Assembly: GCA_030652035.1 (NCBI GenBank)
Contig: JAUSBJ010000031.1
Span: 1 to 64,000 of the forward strand
DNA from: Sulfurimicrobium sp.
GTDB taxonomy: Bacteria; Pseudomonadota; Gammaproteobacteria; Burkholderiales; Sulfuricellaceae
Length of the DNA: 64,000 bases
Direction of reading: 5' to 3'
Position 1 is the first letter of the stretch. Every line of letters starts with the position of its first letter. The notes below the pieces were generated by a model, which ran no database searches, was not told the DNA's origin, and was given only the letters and a program-made list of their open reading frames with translations. Below, piece after piece: positions 55,822-64,000 of the stretch. Made by a program: the position numbers and the translations under genes.

Positions 55822-56613
55822 CTAAAAGCAGTGCTCAAGCGCGGGGAACGCGCCGCTTTTAACCTCGCGCACGAATGCTTGCACCGCGGCCTGGATGCTA
55901 TCGGCGCCGGGCATGAAATTTTTTGCGAACTTGGGGGTTTTGCCGGGGTAGATGCCGAGGATGTCGTGCAGTACCAATACCTGGCCGGCGCAATCCGGGC
56001 CCGCGCCGATGCCGATGGTGGGAATGGCCAGCTTGGAGCTGATTTTCTTGCCCACGGCAGCGGGCAGAGCTTCAAGCACCAGCAGGCCGGCCCCCGCTTC
56101 CTGCAGTGCCCGTGCATCCTGCAGCAGGTGCTCCGCTGCCGCGCCGCCACGGCCCTGAACGCGATAGCCGCCGAGCTGGTGCACCGACTGGGGGGTAAGT
56201 CCGACGTGGCCGCACACCGGGATGCCGCGCGCGGCGAGGAAAGCGACGGTATCCGCCATGAACTGCCCCCCCTCCAGCTTGACCATGTGGGCGCCTGCGG
56301 CCATCAACTGGGCGGCGCTACGCAGGGCCTGTTGCGGACTTTCCTGGTAGCTGCCGAAAGGCAGGTCGGCGATGATGAAGGCCCGCCGGGTTCCGCTGGC
56401 GACGCAGCGGGTGTGGTAAGTCATGTGTTCCAGCGTCACCGCCAGCGTGCTTTCGCCGCCCTGCAGCGTCATCCCGAGAGAATCGCCCACCAGCAGGACA
56501 TCCACGCCCTCCGTTTCGAGCAGGGCCGCGAAACTGGCGTCGTAGCAGGTCAGGACGGATATTTTCTCGCCCTTGTCGGCCATCTGTTGCAGGGTGTGCA
56601 GTGTTGTTTTCAA
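55822..56613 (-). CDS. panB: 3-methyl-2-oxobutanoate hydroxymethyltransferase
   Basis: 263 aa (TTG start). Makes ketopantoate from alpha-ketoisovalerate. [56 protein letters not shown] and [17 protein letters not shown] are conserved. Co-operonic with panC; panD is elsewhere. Confidence 0.95.
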   Translation of the reverse strand: MKTTLHTLQQMADKGEKISVLTCYDASFAALLETEGVDVLLVGDSLGMTLQGGESTLAVTLEHMTYHTRCVASGTRRAFIIADLPFGSYQESPQQALRSAAQLMAAGAHMVKLEGGQFMADTVAFLAARGIPVCGHVGLTPQSVHQLGGYRVQGRGGAAAEHLLQDARALQEAGAGLLVLEALPAAVGKKISSKLAIPTIGIGAGPDCAGQVLVLHDILGIYPGKTPKFAKNFMPGADSIQAAVQAFVREVKSGAFPALEHCF

Positions 56614-56661
56614 TTGATCTATGCCCTATTTAGCCATGGGAAATATGGTAAATCCAGGGTG

Positions 56662-56727
56662 AGAAGGTGAGGGGTGAGGTGAAAAAAGCCAACCCACGCT
56701 CCGATCCCGTTTTTACCCCTCACCCCT
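56662..56727. repeat. Inverted repeat GTGAGGGGTGAGG/CCCCTCACCCCTCAC between dNK and panB
   Basis: Two arms (about 56667-56683 and 56714-56729) flank a 30-bp core, forming a possible RNA hairpin between two genes of the same strand. It overlaps the 3' end of the kinase gene only at its edge. Confidence 0.5.
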
Positions 56728-56730
56728 CAC

Positions 56731-57372
56731 TTAATCCGCCCGGTTGAAGAATTCCCGCCCGCCGCGCATGCTCGCGATCTTTTCCAGCAGCAGGTCGAAA
56801 TCCCCCGGCTGGCCGGAAAAATTGAAGTTTTCGCTGTTCACGATGAGCAGCGGCGCGGCTTCGTAATGGTGAAAGAACTGGCTGTAGCTCTCAGTCAGCC
56901 GGGTCAGGTAGTTTAGCGTAATGGTTTGCTCGTAGTCGATCTTGCGCTGCACGATGCGATCCATCATGGCTTCCACCGGCGCCTGAAGATAGATCACCAG
57001 ATCGGGCCGGGGGGCCTGAGGCTGAAGGTGATGGTAGATTTCACGGTACAGCCTGAATTCGTCATCGGAGAGGTTGAGCCGGGCGAACAGGGGATCCTTG
57101 TCGAGCAGGAAGTCGCTGACCGTGCCGTACTGAAACAGGTCGTTCTGCAGCAGTCCGCGCATCTGCTCCGCGCGCTGGAACAGGAAGAACAACTGGGTGG
57201 GCAGGGCATGGCGCTCAGGGTCATGGTAGAACTTGGCGAGGAAGGGGTTGGCGTCCGCATCCTCGAGCAGCAGGCGGGTATGCATGTGTTCAGAGAGCAG
57301 GCGTGCCAGCGTGGTCTTGCCTGCGCCGATGGGGCCTTCGACCACGATGAAGCGACGGTTCTCCGTCAGCAT
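56731..57372 (-). CDS. Deoxynucleoside kinase
   Basis: 213 aa dNK-type kinase with P-loop GPIGAGKT (residues 13-20), the LLLEDADANPFLAKFYHDPERHALPTQLFFLFQRAEQM region and YGTVSDFLLDKDPLFA. It salvages deoxynucleosides. Sits between folK and panB in a common betaproteobacterial order. Confidence 0.9.
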   Translation of the reverse strand: MLTENRRFIVVEGPIGAGKTTLARLLSEHMHTRLLLEDADANPFLAKFYHDPERHALPTQLFFLFQRAEQMRGLLQNDLFQYGTVSDFLLDKDPLFARLNLSDDEFRLYREIYHHLQPQAPRPDLVIYLQAPVEAMMDRIVQRKIDYEQTITLNYLTRLTESYSQFFHHYEAAPLLIVNSENFNFSGQPGDFDLLLEKIASMRGGREFFNRAD

Positions 57373-57375
57373 GTT

Positions 57376-57918
57376 CTATCCGGCGGCCTGTAACAGCGGG
57401 GCGGAAGGGGTTGACCTGGGCTGGATTTCAGGCAAGCGCTCCGGTGCCTGGCCTCCACATTGGGCAAGACATTCCAGTGCAGTACCATGGCCGGGAATGG
57501 CACAGGCGGGCGCGATTTCGGTCAGCGGCATGAGGACGAATGCGCGCTCGTGCATGCGCGGATGCGGCAGCGTCAGGCCGTGCTCGTGGTGGATCAGCCC
57601 ATCGTAAAGCAGCAGGTCGAGATCGAGCACGCGCGGCGCATTCAGGAATTCGCGCACGCGTCCGCGCCGGTGTTCGATATCCAGCAGCATTTCGAGCAAA
57701 ATGCGGGGTTCCAGGCGGGTTTCGATTTCCGCCACGGCATTGACGAAATCCGGCTGGTCGGAATAGCCCCAGGGGGCGCTGCGATACAGAGAGGAATGGG
57801 CGGCCAGACTTGTCTCAGGAAGCGCGTTCAGCTCGCTGAAGGCATGGCTGACCTGGGCTGCGGGGTCGTCGAGGTTGCTGCCGAGGGCGATGAAGGCGCG
57901 GATGGGACGGGTGGGCAT
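57376..57918 (-). CDS. folK: 2-amino-4-hydroxy-6-hydroxymethyldihydropteridine pyrophosphokinase
   Basis: About 180 aa from the ATG at 57918 (an upstream TTG at 57927 is possible). Folate biosynthesis. FIALGSNLDDP, GYSDQPDFVNAVAEIET, APRVLDLDLLLYDG and LPHPRMHERAFVLMPL are the HPPK signatures. 3 bp from the dNK gene. Confidence 0.95.
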   Translation of the reverse strand: MPTRPIRAFIALGSNLDDPAAQVSHAFSELNALPETSLAAHSSLYRSAPWGYSDQPDFVNAVAEIETRLEPRILLEMLLDIEHRRGRVREFLNAPRVLDLDLLLYDGLIHHEHGLTLPHPRMHERAFVLMPLTEIAPACAIPGHGTALECLAQCGGQAPERLPEIQPRSTPSAPLLQAAG

Positions 57919-57982
57919 GGTGCTCAAGCTAAAAACCTTATTTTTACCACGTGTTCCCCGTGGTTAAATTGTTTATTAATGT

Positions 57983-59377
57983 TCAATCCTCCGCCGCGAG
58001 GTCGGTCGTGTCGGCGGATGCGCCTGCACTCTTGGGCTTGCGCCGGCGGCGGCGTTTCTTGGGGCTGGTGTCGGGCTGAAGCATGCCCGCGCGTTGCACG
58101 TCGCTGCCGTGCTGGAAGGTTTCCCACCAGCGGCCCAGTTCCATGTCCAGCTCGCCGCTTTCGCAGCGCAGCAGCAGGAAGTCGTAGCCGGCGCGGAAGC
58201 GCGGATGGGCGAGCAGGGCAAACGCCCGCTTGCCGGAGCGCTGGGCAAAGCGCGCTTGCAGTCCCCAGATTTCCTTCATGTTGGTGGTGTAGCGGCGCGG
58301 GATGGCGAGCATTTCCACCTGAGTCTGGATCACCTGTTCCATGGCCTGGTGGAGCGCCGGAATTGGCCGTTCGCCTGCGGCTTCGAGTTTTTGCGAAGTC
58401 GCCAGCACTTCGTGCCACAGCAGGGCAGCGAACAGGAAAGCCGGGGAAACCGGCTTGTCTTCCTTGATGCGCAAGTCGGTCTGGTGCAGCGCCAGGGTGA
58501 CGAAACGCTCCCCCATGGGTTGTTCCAGGATCACGTCCAGCAGCGGCAGAACGCCGTGGTGCAGGCCTTCGGCGCGAAGTTGCTTGAGGCTGCGCTGCGC
58601 ATGGCCGGAAAAAAGCAGCTTGAGAATTTCGTCGAACAGGCGCGAGGGCGGCACGTCTTCCAGCAGGTTTCCCATCTGCGCAATCGGCGCGCGCGTGGCG
58701 GGATCGAGATGAAATTCCAGCTTGGCTGCGAAGCGCGCGGCGCGCAGCATGCGCACCGGGTCTTCCTGGTATCGGGTGCGCGGGTCGCCGATGATGCGCA
58801 GCACGCCGTCCTTGAGGTCCTTGTAGCCGTCGATGTAGTCCCATATTTCGCCGCTGGACGGGTCGTAGAACAGGGCATTGATGGTGAAATCGCGGCGCAG
58901 GGCATCCTCGACCTGGCTGCCGAAAACGTTGTCGCGCAGGATGCGGCCGCTTTCATTGGTGGCGTGGCGGGCTTTCCTGAAGTCTGCCACTTCGTCGTCG
59001 TCCGCGGCGCTTGCTGCCGGGCCGCGAAAAGTCGATACCTCTATGGTCTCGGACCCGCACATCACATGCACCAGGCGGAAGCGGCGGCCGATGATGCGCG
59101 AGCGTCGGAATAGATGGTGCACCTGTTCCGGCGTGGCGTCGGTGGCGACGTCGTAATCCTTGGGCGTTTTGCCCAGCAAGAGGTCGCGCACCGCGCCGCC
59201 GACCACGAAAGCGGCATAACCCGCGCGCTGGAGCTCGGCGGTGACCTTGATGGCGCAGGAATTGATCTGTCCATGGCGAACGCCGTGCTTTTTTTCCGGA
59301 ATGATCCTGGGCTCGATATGTTGAGCGGCTTTGGGGCGGGCTTTGCTGAAAACTTTGCTAATGAATTTACGTATCAT
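57983..59377 (-). CDS. pcnB: Poly(A) polymerase I
   Basis: 464 aa from the ATG at 59377 (MIRKFISKVFSKARPK); the upstream extension is not family sequence. Class II nucleotidyltransferase with FVVGGAVRDLLLGKTPKDYDVATDA, the RRDFTINALFYDP second acidic motif and a basic C terminus (KKRRRRRKPK). It polyadenylates RNAs for decay. Confidence 0.93.
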   Translation of the reverse strand: MIRKFISKVFSKARPKAAQHIEPRIIPEKKHGVRHGQINSCAIKVTAELQRAGYAAFVVGGAVRDLLLGKTPKDYDVATDATPEQVHHLFRRSRIIGRRFRLVHVMCGSETIEVSTFRGPAASAADDDEVADFRKARHATNESGRILRDNVFGSQVEDALRRDFTINALFYDPSSGEIWDYIDGYKDLKDGVLRIIGDPRTRYQEDPVRMLRAARFAAKLEFHLDPATRAPIAQMGNLLEDVPPSRLFDEILKLLFSGHAQRSLKQLRAEGLHHGVLPLLDVILEQPMGERFVTLALHQTDLRIKEDKPVSPAFLFAALLWHEVLATSQKLEAAGERPIPALHQAMEQVIQTQVEMLAIPRRYTTNMKEIWGLQARFAQRSGKRAFALLAHPRFRAGYDFLLLRCESGELDMELGRWWETFQHGSDVQRAGMLQPDTSPKKRRRRRKPKSAGASADTTDLAAED

Positions 59378-59453
59378 GAATTTATGGAGTTTATCGGCTT
59401 CCGTGAAAGCGGGCGCAGCGATTATACACCCGGATGGCGCTTGTTGATGCGGA

Positions 59454-61835
59454 TCAGACCAGGTCGGCATTGAGCCAGTGTTGGTCTGCCACATTGACCG
59501 GCTTGCTGAAATAGTAACCCTGGCCGAAATTGACGCCCATCTCGACCAGCATGGCGATGGTTTCCTCATCCTCGATGTGCTCGGCAATGGTATGCGCGCC
59601 TACCACCTGGGCCAGTTCGCGGATCTGTTCGACGATTTTCACGTCTTCCTTGTTTTCTTTCAATTGCAGCACGAAACTGCCGTCGATCTTGATGAATTCT
59701 GGCCGCAACTGGCGCAGGTAACTGTAGGTGGAATAGCCGACGCCGAAGTCGTCCAGTGCCACATTGCAGCCGCCGGCACGGATCTCGCTGAACATCTGGA
59801 TGAAATCCTTTGACATTTCGGTGGTCTGGCGCTCGGTGAATTCAATCGTGATGGGGCGCCCCTGGGCAATGGGCGAATGCAGCAGGCCGCGCAATTGCTG
59901 GGTGAATTCCGGCGCGTAGAAGGAATTCAGGCTGATGTTGACGAACAGGTGCACATTCTTGGGGATCAGGGTCAAGGCCTGGGTGATGACGAACAGGTCC
60001 ATGTCGCGGATCAGTCCCAGGTCTTCGGCGATGGGGATGAAATCGTCCGCCGGCACGAAGCTGTCGCCGCGCCGCATGCGGGTCAGCACTTCGTAGGCGA
60101 AAACCTTGCGGGTCTTTAGGTCGACGATGGGCTGCATGAAGGGCAGGATCATGCCGGCTGCAATCGCATTCCGAACTTCGAAGCCTTGCGAGAAGATGTC
60201 CATGATGGCCGCGCCGCGCTCCCTGGAAAGCGTGTCGACGCGGTTTCGGCCGCTTTTCTTGGCGTGGTAGAGCGCCACGTCGGCTGCACGCACCAGGTCT
60301 TGCGGCAATTTGCCGTGCACCGGTGCCACCGCGATGCCGATCGAGGTCTGGACGGTGAGCTGGCCGACGGGGAGGGGGATGACGATGCGGCTGAGACTGT
60401 CGTGGATCATGTGTCCGAACTTGTCCGCCTGTACTTCATTCACGTTCGGCAGCAACAGCGCAAATTCGTCGCCAGCAATACGCGCGACTGCGCTGCCCTG
60501 ATGCTCGTTGGCGCGCAGCGCGTTGGCCACGGTACGCAAAACCTCATCGCCGACCGGATGGCCGTAGGTATCGTTGATGAACTTGAAGCCGTCCAGGTCC
60601 ACGATCACCAGCGCCAGGGAATGGCCCCTGTGCAGATTCAAGTGCAGCAGGTTTTCAAGCAAACTGTCGAAGTGGCGGCGGTTGTAGACCCCGGTAAGCG
60701 GGTCGGTGATGGTGAGGTGGTAGAGATCCTGCTCATGTTGCCGCTGCAGTTCCTGCAGGCGCAGGGTTTCGCTGATGTCTTCGAGCGTGCTGATCACGCC
60801 CAGGAAAGCGCCGTTTTCGTCGTGCTGCAAAGAGGTATTCATCTGCATCCATACGGATCGGCCATCCTGGGCGCGCACTTCGAGCTGAAACTCGGAGAGC
60901 GGAATGTGTTCCAGCCGGCCGGACTCGAAATAGGCCATTTGCTTGGGCTGCGCCAGAAACTCCGCAAAGGGACGTTGCAGGGAGGTTTCGGTTGCATAGC
61001 CGGTGAGTGCTTCCCAGGCAGGGTTGAGGAAAGAAACGAGGCCGTTGTGATCGACTTCCAGCAGCACTTCCTGCATGTTGTTCACCAGGTTGCGCAGTTT
61101 GAGCTCGTTCTCCGCCAACTGGCCGCGCGTTTCCTCCAGGTCGTGAATCTGCTGGCGCATGGTTTTGGCGCTTTCGATGAAGGCGTCCGAGAGGTTTTTG
61201 ACTTCCTCGCTGGCATTCGCTTCCGTTGTCAGCATGGTTTTTTCCCAGTTGCCCTGCGAAACCTCCCTGGCCAGGGCGGCCAGAGGTGTTAGCGGCGCCA
61301 TCACCGATCTGACCAGCAACTGGATCGCGATCAGGTCCACGCCAAGCAGCAGCAAGAAAAGGTAGGAGACATCGTTGAGCAGGCGGTGAATTTTCTCGTT
61401 GAGCGGATTGTTGGAAAGCTCGATGGTGATCAGGCCCAGGGGACCCTGCCCGGATTTGAGCTCGGCACTGATTCTGGGCCGGGCTTCGGCAGCCTGGAAC
61501 CAGCCGGCAACGGGGTGCAGATTGCCGCTTTCCTTGGCCTGCTGGAACAGCACATTACCTGCGCTATCCTTGACCGTGATGCCGGCCACGGCGTGATCGC
61601 CGAGCATGGACCCAAGGTAAGCCGTGATGCCGGCCGGGTCGTACTGGATGAGGTGAGATACGGCGGGGGCGGTAATCCCGATCATCTTGTGCCCCAGCAC
61701 CTGGCGATTGGTAAGCTCGTTGCCCACCTGCTGTATCAGCAGATAGAGGGCAAACAGGCCAACCACGATCAGTTGCAGCAGGGCGATGGCAAACATGATG
61801 CGCTTGTGCAGGGTGCGCGGTTGGAAGCGTTTCAT
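59454..61835 (-). CDS. Membrane-bound PAS-GGDEF-EAL cyclic-di-GMP protein
   Basis: 793 aa. TM1 (about 13-36), periplasmic sensor region, TM2 (about 155-178) and HAMP, PAS (about 250-360), GGDEF (about 380-540) with the variant ARIAGDEFALLLP, and EAL (about 555-790) with the variant EVL in FAYEVLTRM. EFTERQTTEM, ALDDFGVGYS, FIKIDGSFV and GAHTIAEHIED are intact, so phosphodiesterase activity is likely; the cyclase could also be active despite AGDEF. Confidence 0.9.
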   Translation of the reverse strand: MKRFQPRTLHKRIMFAIALLQLIVVGLFALYLLIQQVGNELTNRQVLGHKMIGITAPAVSHLIQYDPAGITAYLGSMLGDHAVAGITVKDSAGNVLFQQAKESGNLHPVAGWFQAAEARPRISAELKSGQGPLGLITIELSNNPLNEKIHRLLNDVSYLFLLLLGVDLIAIQLLVRSVMAPLTPLAALAREVSQGNWEKTMLTTEANASEEVKNLSDAFIESAKTMRQQIHDLEETRGQLAENELKLRNLVNNMQEVLLEVDHNGLVSFLNPAWEALTGYATETSLQRPFAEFLAQPKQMAYFESGRLEHIPLSEFQLEVRAQDGRSVWMQMNTSLQHDENGAFLGVISTLEDISETLRLQELQRQHEQDLYHLTITDPLTGVYNRRHFDSLLENLLHLNLHRGHSLALVIVDLDGFKFINDTYGHPVGDEVLRTVANALRANEHQGSAVARIAGDEFALLLPNVNEVQADKFGHMIHDSLSRIVIPLPVGQLTVQTSIGIAVAPVHGKLPQDLVRAADVALYHAKKSGRNRVDTLSRERGAAIMDIFSQGFEVRNAIAAGMILPFMQPIVDLKTRKVFAYEVLTRMRRGDSFVPADDFIPIAEDLGLIRDMDLFVITQALTLIPKNVHLFVNISLNSFYAPEFTQQLRGLLHSPIAQGRPITIEFTERQTTEMSKDFIQMFSEIRAGGCNVALDDFGVGYSTYSYLRQLRPEFIKIDGSFVLQLKENKEDVKIVEQIRELAQVVGAHTIAEHIEDEETIAMLVEMGVNFGQGYYFSKPVNVADQHWLNADLV

Positions 61836-61890
61836 CGTGTGGCCCGAGTGGAATGCGGGGGTGGCCTGGTGTCTGTTGGATATGCTAAGG

Positions 61891-62658
61891 CTATTCTAAG
61901 GTCGGCAGGAAATAATTTCCATCACTCGTTTTGATTTCCTGAAAATCGCATTGGTAAAGGGTTTCCATATTGTCTACGGAGAACATCCGGGTGCTTTCTC
62001 CGCTCAGAATCTTGCCGTCGTCATGAATCAGCAGGGTGTGGCTGCAAAAATGGCTGGCCCAGAAAATATCGTGCAGCACCATGATCACGGTTTTCCGCTG
62101 GCCGATGGCAATTTCGCGCAACAGTTTCATCATCGCGAGCTGGTGTGGCAGATCGAGGTGTTGCAGTGGCTCGTCGAGAAACAGGATGCCGGGTTCCTGG
62201 GCCAGCAGTTGCGCGATACGCACGCGCTGGCGTTCGCCGCCGGAGAGCGTGGCAAACGATTGTGCCTGTGCCTGCACCATGCCGGTCTGCTCCAGCGCCT
62301 GAAGCGCGGCCTCGAGGTCGCTGTCGTCCGGCCGCCAGCTGCCGGCATGCGGGAAGCGCCCCAGCAGCACATAGTCCAGCACCGGGCCGGAAAAGGCCGT
62401 GCTTTCTTCCTGCAAGAGCACGCCGATATGTTGCGCCAATTGCCTGCGCGGGATGCCGGCGAGTGCTTTCCCGTCAAGCAGGATTTGTCCCGCAGCGGGT
62501 TTTGCGAGTCCGCACAGGGCCTGGATCAGGGTGGTCTTGCCGCTGCCGTTCTTGCCCAGGATCGCCCAGCACTGGCCCGCATCGAGTGTCAGCGTCAGAT
62601 CCTGGCACAGCACTTTTCCGGGCACCGTGAGATGCAGGTTTTGCGCTTGTAGCATCAT
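61891..62658 (-). CDS. FecCD-type ABC importer ATP-binding protein (iron complex, heme or cobalamin)
   Basis: 255 aa with Walker A GKNGSGKTT, signature LSGGERQRV and Walker B ILFLDEP, of the FepC/BtuD/HmuV family. Overlaps the permease gene by ATGA. No substrate-binding protein or TonB receptor gene was seen in the window, and no cobalamin riboswitch is recognised upstream, so the ligand is open. Confidence 0.9.
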   Translation of the reverse strand: MMLQAQNLHLTVPGKVLCQDLTLTLDAGQCWAILGKNGSGKTTLIQALCGLAKPAAGQILLDGKALAGIPRRQLAQHIGVLLQEESTAFSGPVLDYVLLGRFPHAGSWRPDDSDLEAALQALEQTGMVQAQAQSFATLSGGERQRVRIAQLLAQEPGILFLDEPLQHLDLPHQLAMMKLLREIAIGQRKTVIMVLHDIFWASHFCSHTLLIHDDGKILSGESTRMFSVDNMETLYQCDFQEIKTSDGNYFLPTLE

Positions 62659-63602
62659 CTCTTCCGGGAAAGCAGGAACAGCAGCAGGGGAACGCCAGTC
62701 AGGGCAGTCAGCACGCCGACCGGGAGTTGCTGCGGCGCGACAAGAGTGCGTGCCAGGGTGTCGGCCAGGGTGAGAAAGCTGCCCCCCAGCAGGATGGCGC
62801 CGGGAACCAGCCAGCGGTGGCTGTCCATGCCCATGAGGCGCAGCAGGTGGGGGATGACCAGGCCGACAAAGCCGATGCTGCCGGCCTCCAGCACCGCCGC
62901 CGTGGTGGCCACGGCAGCGATGAGGTAAATGGCGGCCTGAACGGGCAGCACCGCGACACCCAGCGACTTGGCCTTGAGTTCTCCGATCGCCAGCACGTCC
63001 AGGTGGCGAGCAAGCAGTCCGCTGGCAATCCCGGCGGCAAGCAGTGCGGCCCAGGTCAACCCGGGCGACTGGGCATAGGAGAGGTCGCCCATGAGCCAGT
63101 ACAGCATGCCGTGGATCCCCGCGCTGGGCGCAATGCTGAGCAGCAGGCTGATGAGCGCGCCGAAACCGGCGGACAGGGCAATGCCGGTGAGCAGCAGGTG
63201 GTGGATGCTCCAGGCGTGGCGGCGGAAGCTCAGCGCAGGCACCAGCAGCAGCGCGAGCAGCGCGCCGCCGAGGGCGGAGAGTTTGACGGCGGCGGCCAGC
63301 CCCAGCAGCATCGCGCCCAGCGCACCTGTCGCGGCCCCGCCGGAAATGCCCAGCAGATAGGGATCGGCGAGGGGGTTGCGCAGCAGCACCTGGAGCAGCA
63401 CGCCGGACAGCGCCAGCAGGGCGCCGCAGGCAAAGGCGCTGGCGGCGCGCGGCGCGCGCAGCTGCCAGAGGATTTCCTGCTGCGATTCGCTGCCGTGCAA
63501 TAGCTGAGCCAGGGAAAGATCCGTGCTGCCGCTCAAGAGCGCACTCAGGATGCTGACGGGCGCGAGCAGCAGGAGGAAAAGTAGCAGGAAGTGGCGTTGC
63601 AT
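62655..63602 (-). CDS. FecCD-family ABC importer permease
   Basis: 315 aa from the ATG at 63602 (MQRHFLLLFLLLL); about ten membrane segments. RAPRAASAFACGALLALSGVLLQVLLRNPLADPYLLGISGGA and EAGSIGFVGLVIPHLLRLM match the family. Pairs with the ATPase encoded immediately after. Confidence 0.9.
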   Translation of the reverse strand: MQRHFLLLFLLLLAPVSILSALLSGSTDLSLAQLLHGSESQQEILWQLRAPRAASAFACGALLALSGVLLQVLLRNPLADPYLLGISGGAATGALGAMLLGLAAAVKLSALGGALLALLLVPALSFRRHAWSIHHLLLTGIALSAGFGALISLLLSIAPSAGIHGMLYWLMGDLSYAQSPGLTWAALLAAGIASGLLARHLDVLAIGELKAKSLGVAVLPVQAAIYLIAAVATTAAVLEAGSIGFVGLVIPHLLRLMGMDSHRWLVPGAILLGGSFLTLADTLARTLVAPQQLPVGVLTALTGVPLLLFLLSRKR

Positions 63603-63644
63603 CAATCGGGCGGGAATGCTTGATCTATAAATATTGATAAACGG

Positions 63645-63785
63645 TTTTTCACCGCAAAGGACGCAATGGTTCGCAAGGTAATACAATTGGATAATGTATT
63701 GAAATAGCCCACTTTTGGGGCAAGAAAATTAAGTTTTTCGTGTTTTGAATTCCTTCGCGAACCATTGCGCCCTTTGCGGTTCAAC
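63645..63785. repeat. Dispersed inverted-repeat pair, copy B
   Basis: Left arm 63645-63678 (CACCGCAAAGGACGCAATGG and on) and inverted right arm 63752-63785 share about 30 bp and the same core as the pair at 20608-20777. Lies between the permease start and the HAD gene. Confidence 0.6.
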
Positions 63786-63806
63786 AGCCTTTTTATTTTG
63801 CAATAC

Positions 63807-64000
63807 TCAGCGCAGGCTGATCACCGGCCAGCCATGCGCTTCCGCGTGGGCCTTGAGAGTGGGGTCGGGATCGACCGCGACCGGTTTGCTGACGCGCTGC
63901 AACAGGGGCAGATCGTTGAGCGAGTCGCTGTAGAACCAGCTCTCGCTCACGTTTTCCCAGCGTATGCCGCGACTGGCCAGCCAGCCATCGAGGCGGGTGA
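63807..64000 (-). CDS. HAD-family phosphatase, C-terminal part (runs off the window)
   Basis: The last 63 or so residues before the stop at 63807-63809 are visible. They include [16 protein letters not shown] motif IV, and the tail [26 protein letters not shown] found in SerB-like HAD-IB phosphatases. The rest lies beyond 64000, so specific function cannot be called. Confidence 0.8.
   Translation of the reverse strand, partial: TRLDGWLASRGIRWENVSESWFYSDSLNDLPLLQRVSKPVAVDPDPTLKAHAEAHGWPVISLR

Noticed and set aside
63603-63806. Cobalamin or other riboswitch upstream of the FecCD permease
   Set aside because: The region is dominated by the inverted-arm repeat; no B12-box or conserved riboswitch core was recognised.

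Overview
The window looks like a chromosomal segment of a GC-rich Betaproteobacterium. The evidence is gene content and order: a complete System I cytochrome c maturation operon (ccmABCDEFGHI), the queA/tgt/yajC/secD/secF block, a pcnB-folK-dNK-panB-panC block and proteobacterial OxyR, DusC and YbiB. Protein character suggests a Nitrosomonadales-like (Gallionella/Sulfuricella-type) organism, but that is inference, not a measured assignment. No rRNA, phage, complete insertion sequence or CRISPR array was seen. One tRNA gene (tRNA-Leu, CAA) is present.

Layout. 1-6 kb: a tripartite RND efflux operon on the minus strand (TolC-like, adaptor, AcrB-like pump), its stop codon carrying a 269-bp MITE-like insertion. 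6-13 kb: the nine-gene ccm operon on the plus strand, almost all genes overlapping their neighbours by a few bases. 13-22 kb: housekeeping and redox genes (dusC, a TM-helix-repeat channel-like protein, GNAT, DUF1622, Fe-SOD, ybiB, a Mut7-C protein, rubredoxin reductase, an easily missed 55-aa rubredoxin, oxyR). 22-31 kb: DedA, secF, secD, yajC and tgt, then an AT-richer type II restriction-modification island wedged between tgt and queA, genes that usually adjoin. 31-42 kb: a lipoprotein, a periplasmic peroxiredoxin, a metallo-beta-lactamase-fold protein, an unusual chemoreceptor (N-terminal CZB plus NIT), DUF389, small stress genes (ABM, Hsp20, UspA), tRNA-Leu, panD, a polysaccharide deacetylase and a cold-shock/DUF3465 fusion.

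42.6-53.8 kb: a minus-strand aryl-polyene/xanthomonadin-like gene cluster (ACP, membrane protein, AMP-ligase, two hotdog dehydratases, LpxL-like acyltransferase, LolA-like carrier, MMPL exporter, ketosynthase plus chain-length factor, FabG, GT2). It is interrupted by a nucleotidyltransferase/DUF2442 pair, and the ketosynthase carries an in-frame insertion derived from a palindromic repeat. 54-64 kb: a periplasmic beta-carbonic anhydrase behind an IscR-like palindrome, panC, panB, deoxynucleoside kinase, folK, pcnB, a PAS/GGDEF/EAL protein, a FecCD-type ABC importer and the 3' end of a HAD phosphatase gene.

The items most worth following up are: the REase with a non-canonical D-E-x-T centre and its island between queA and tgt; the CZB-NIT chemoreceptor with an FNR-like box upstream; the pared-down polyene cluster and its repeat-expanded ketosynthase; the IscR-like operator before carbonic anhydrase; and two MITE-like elements.
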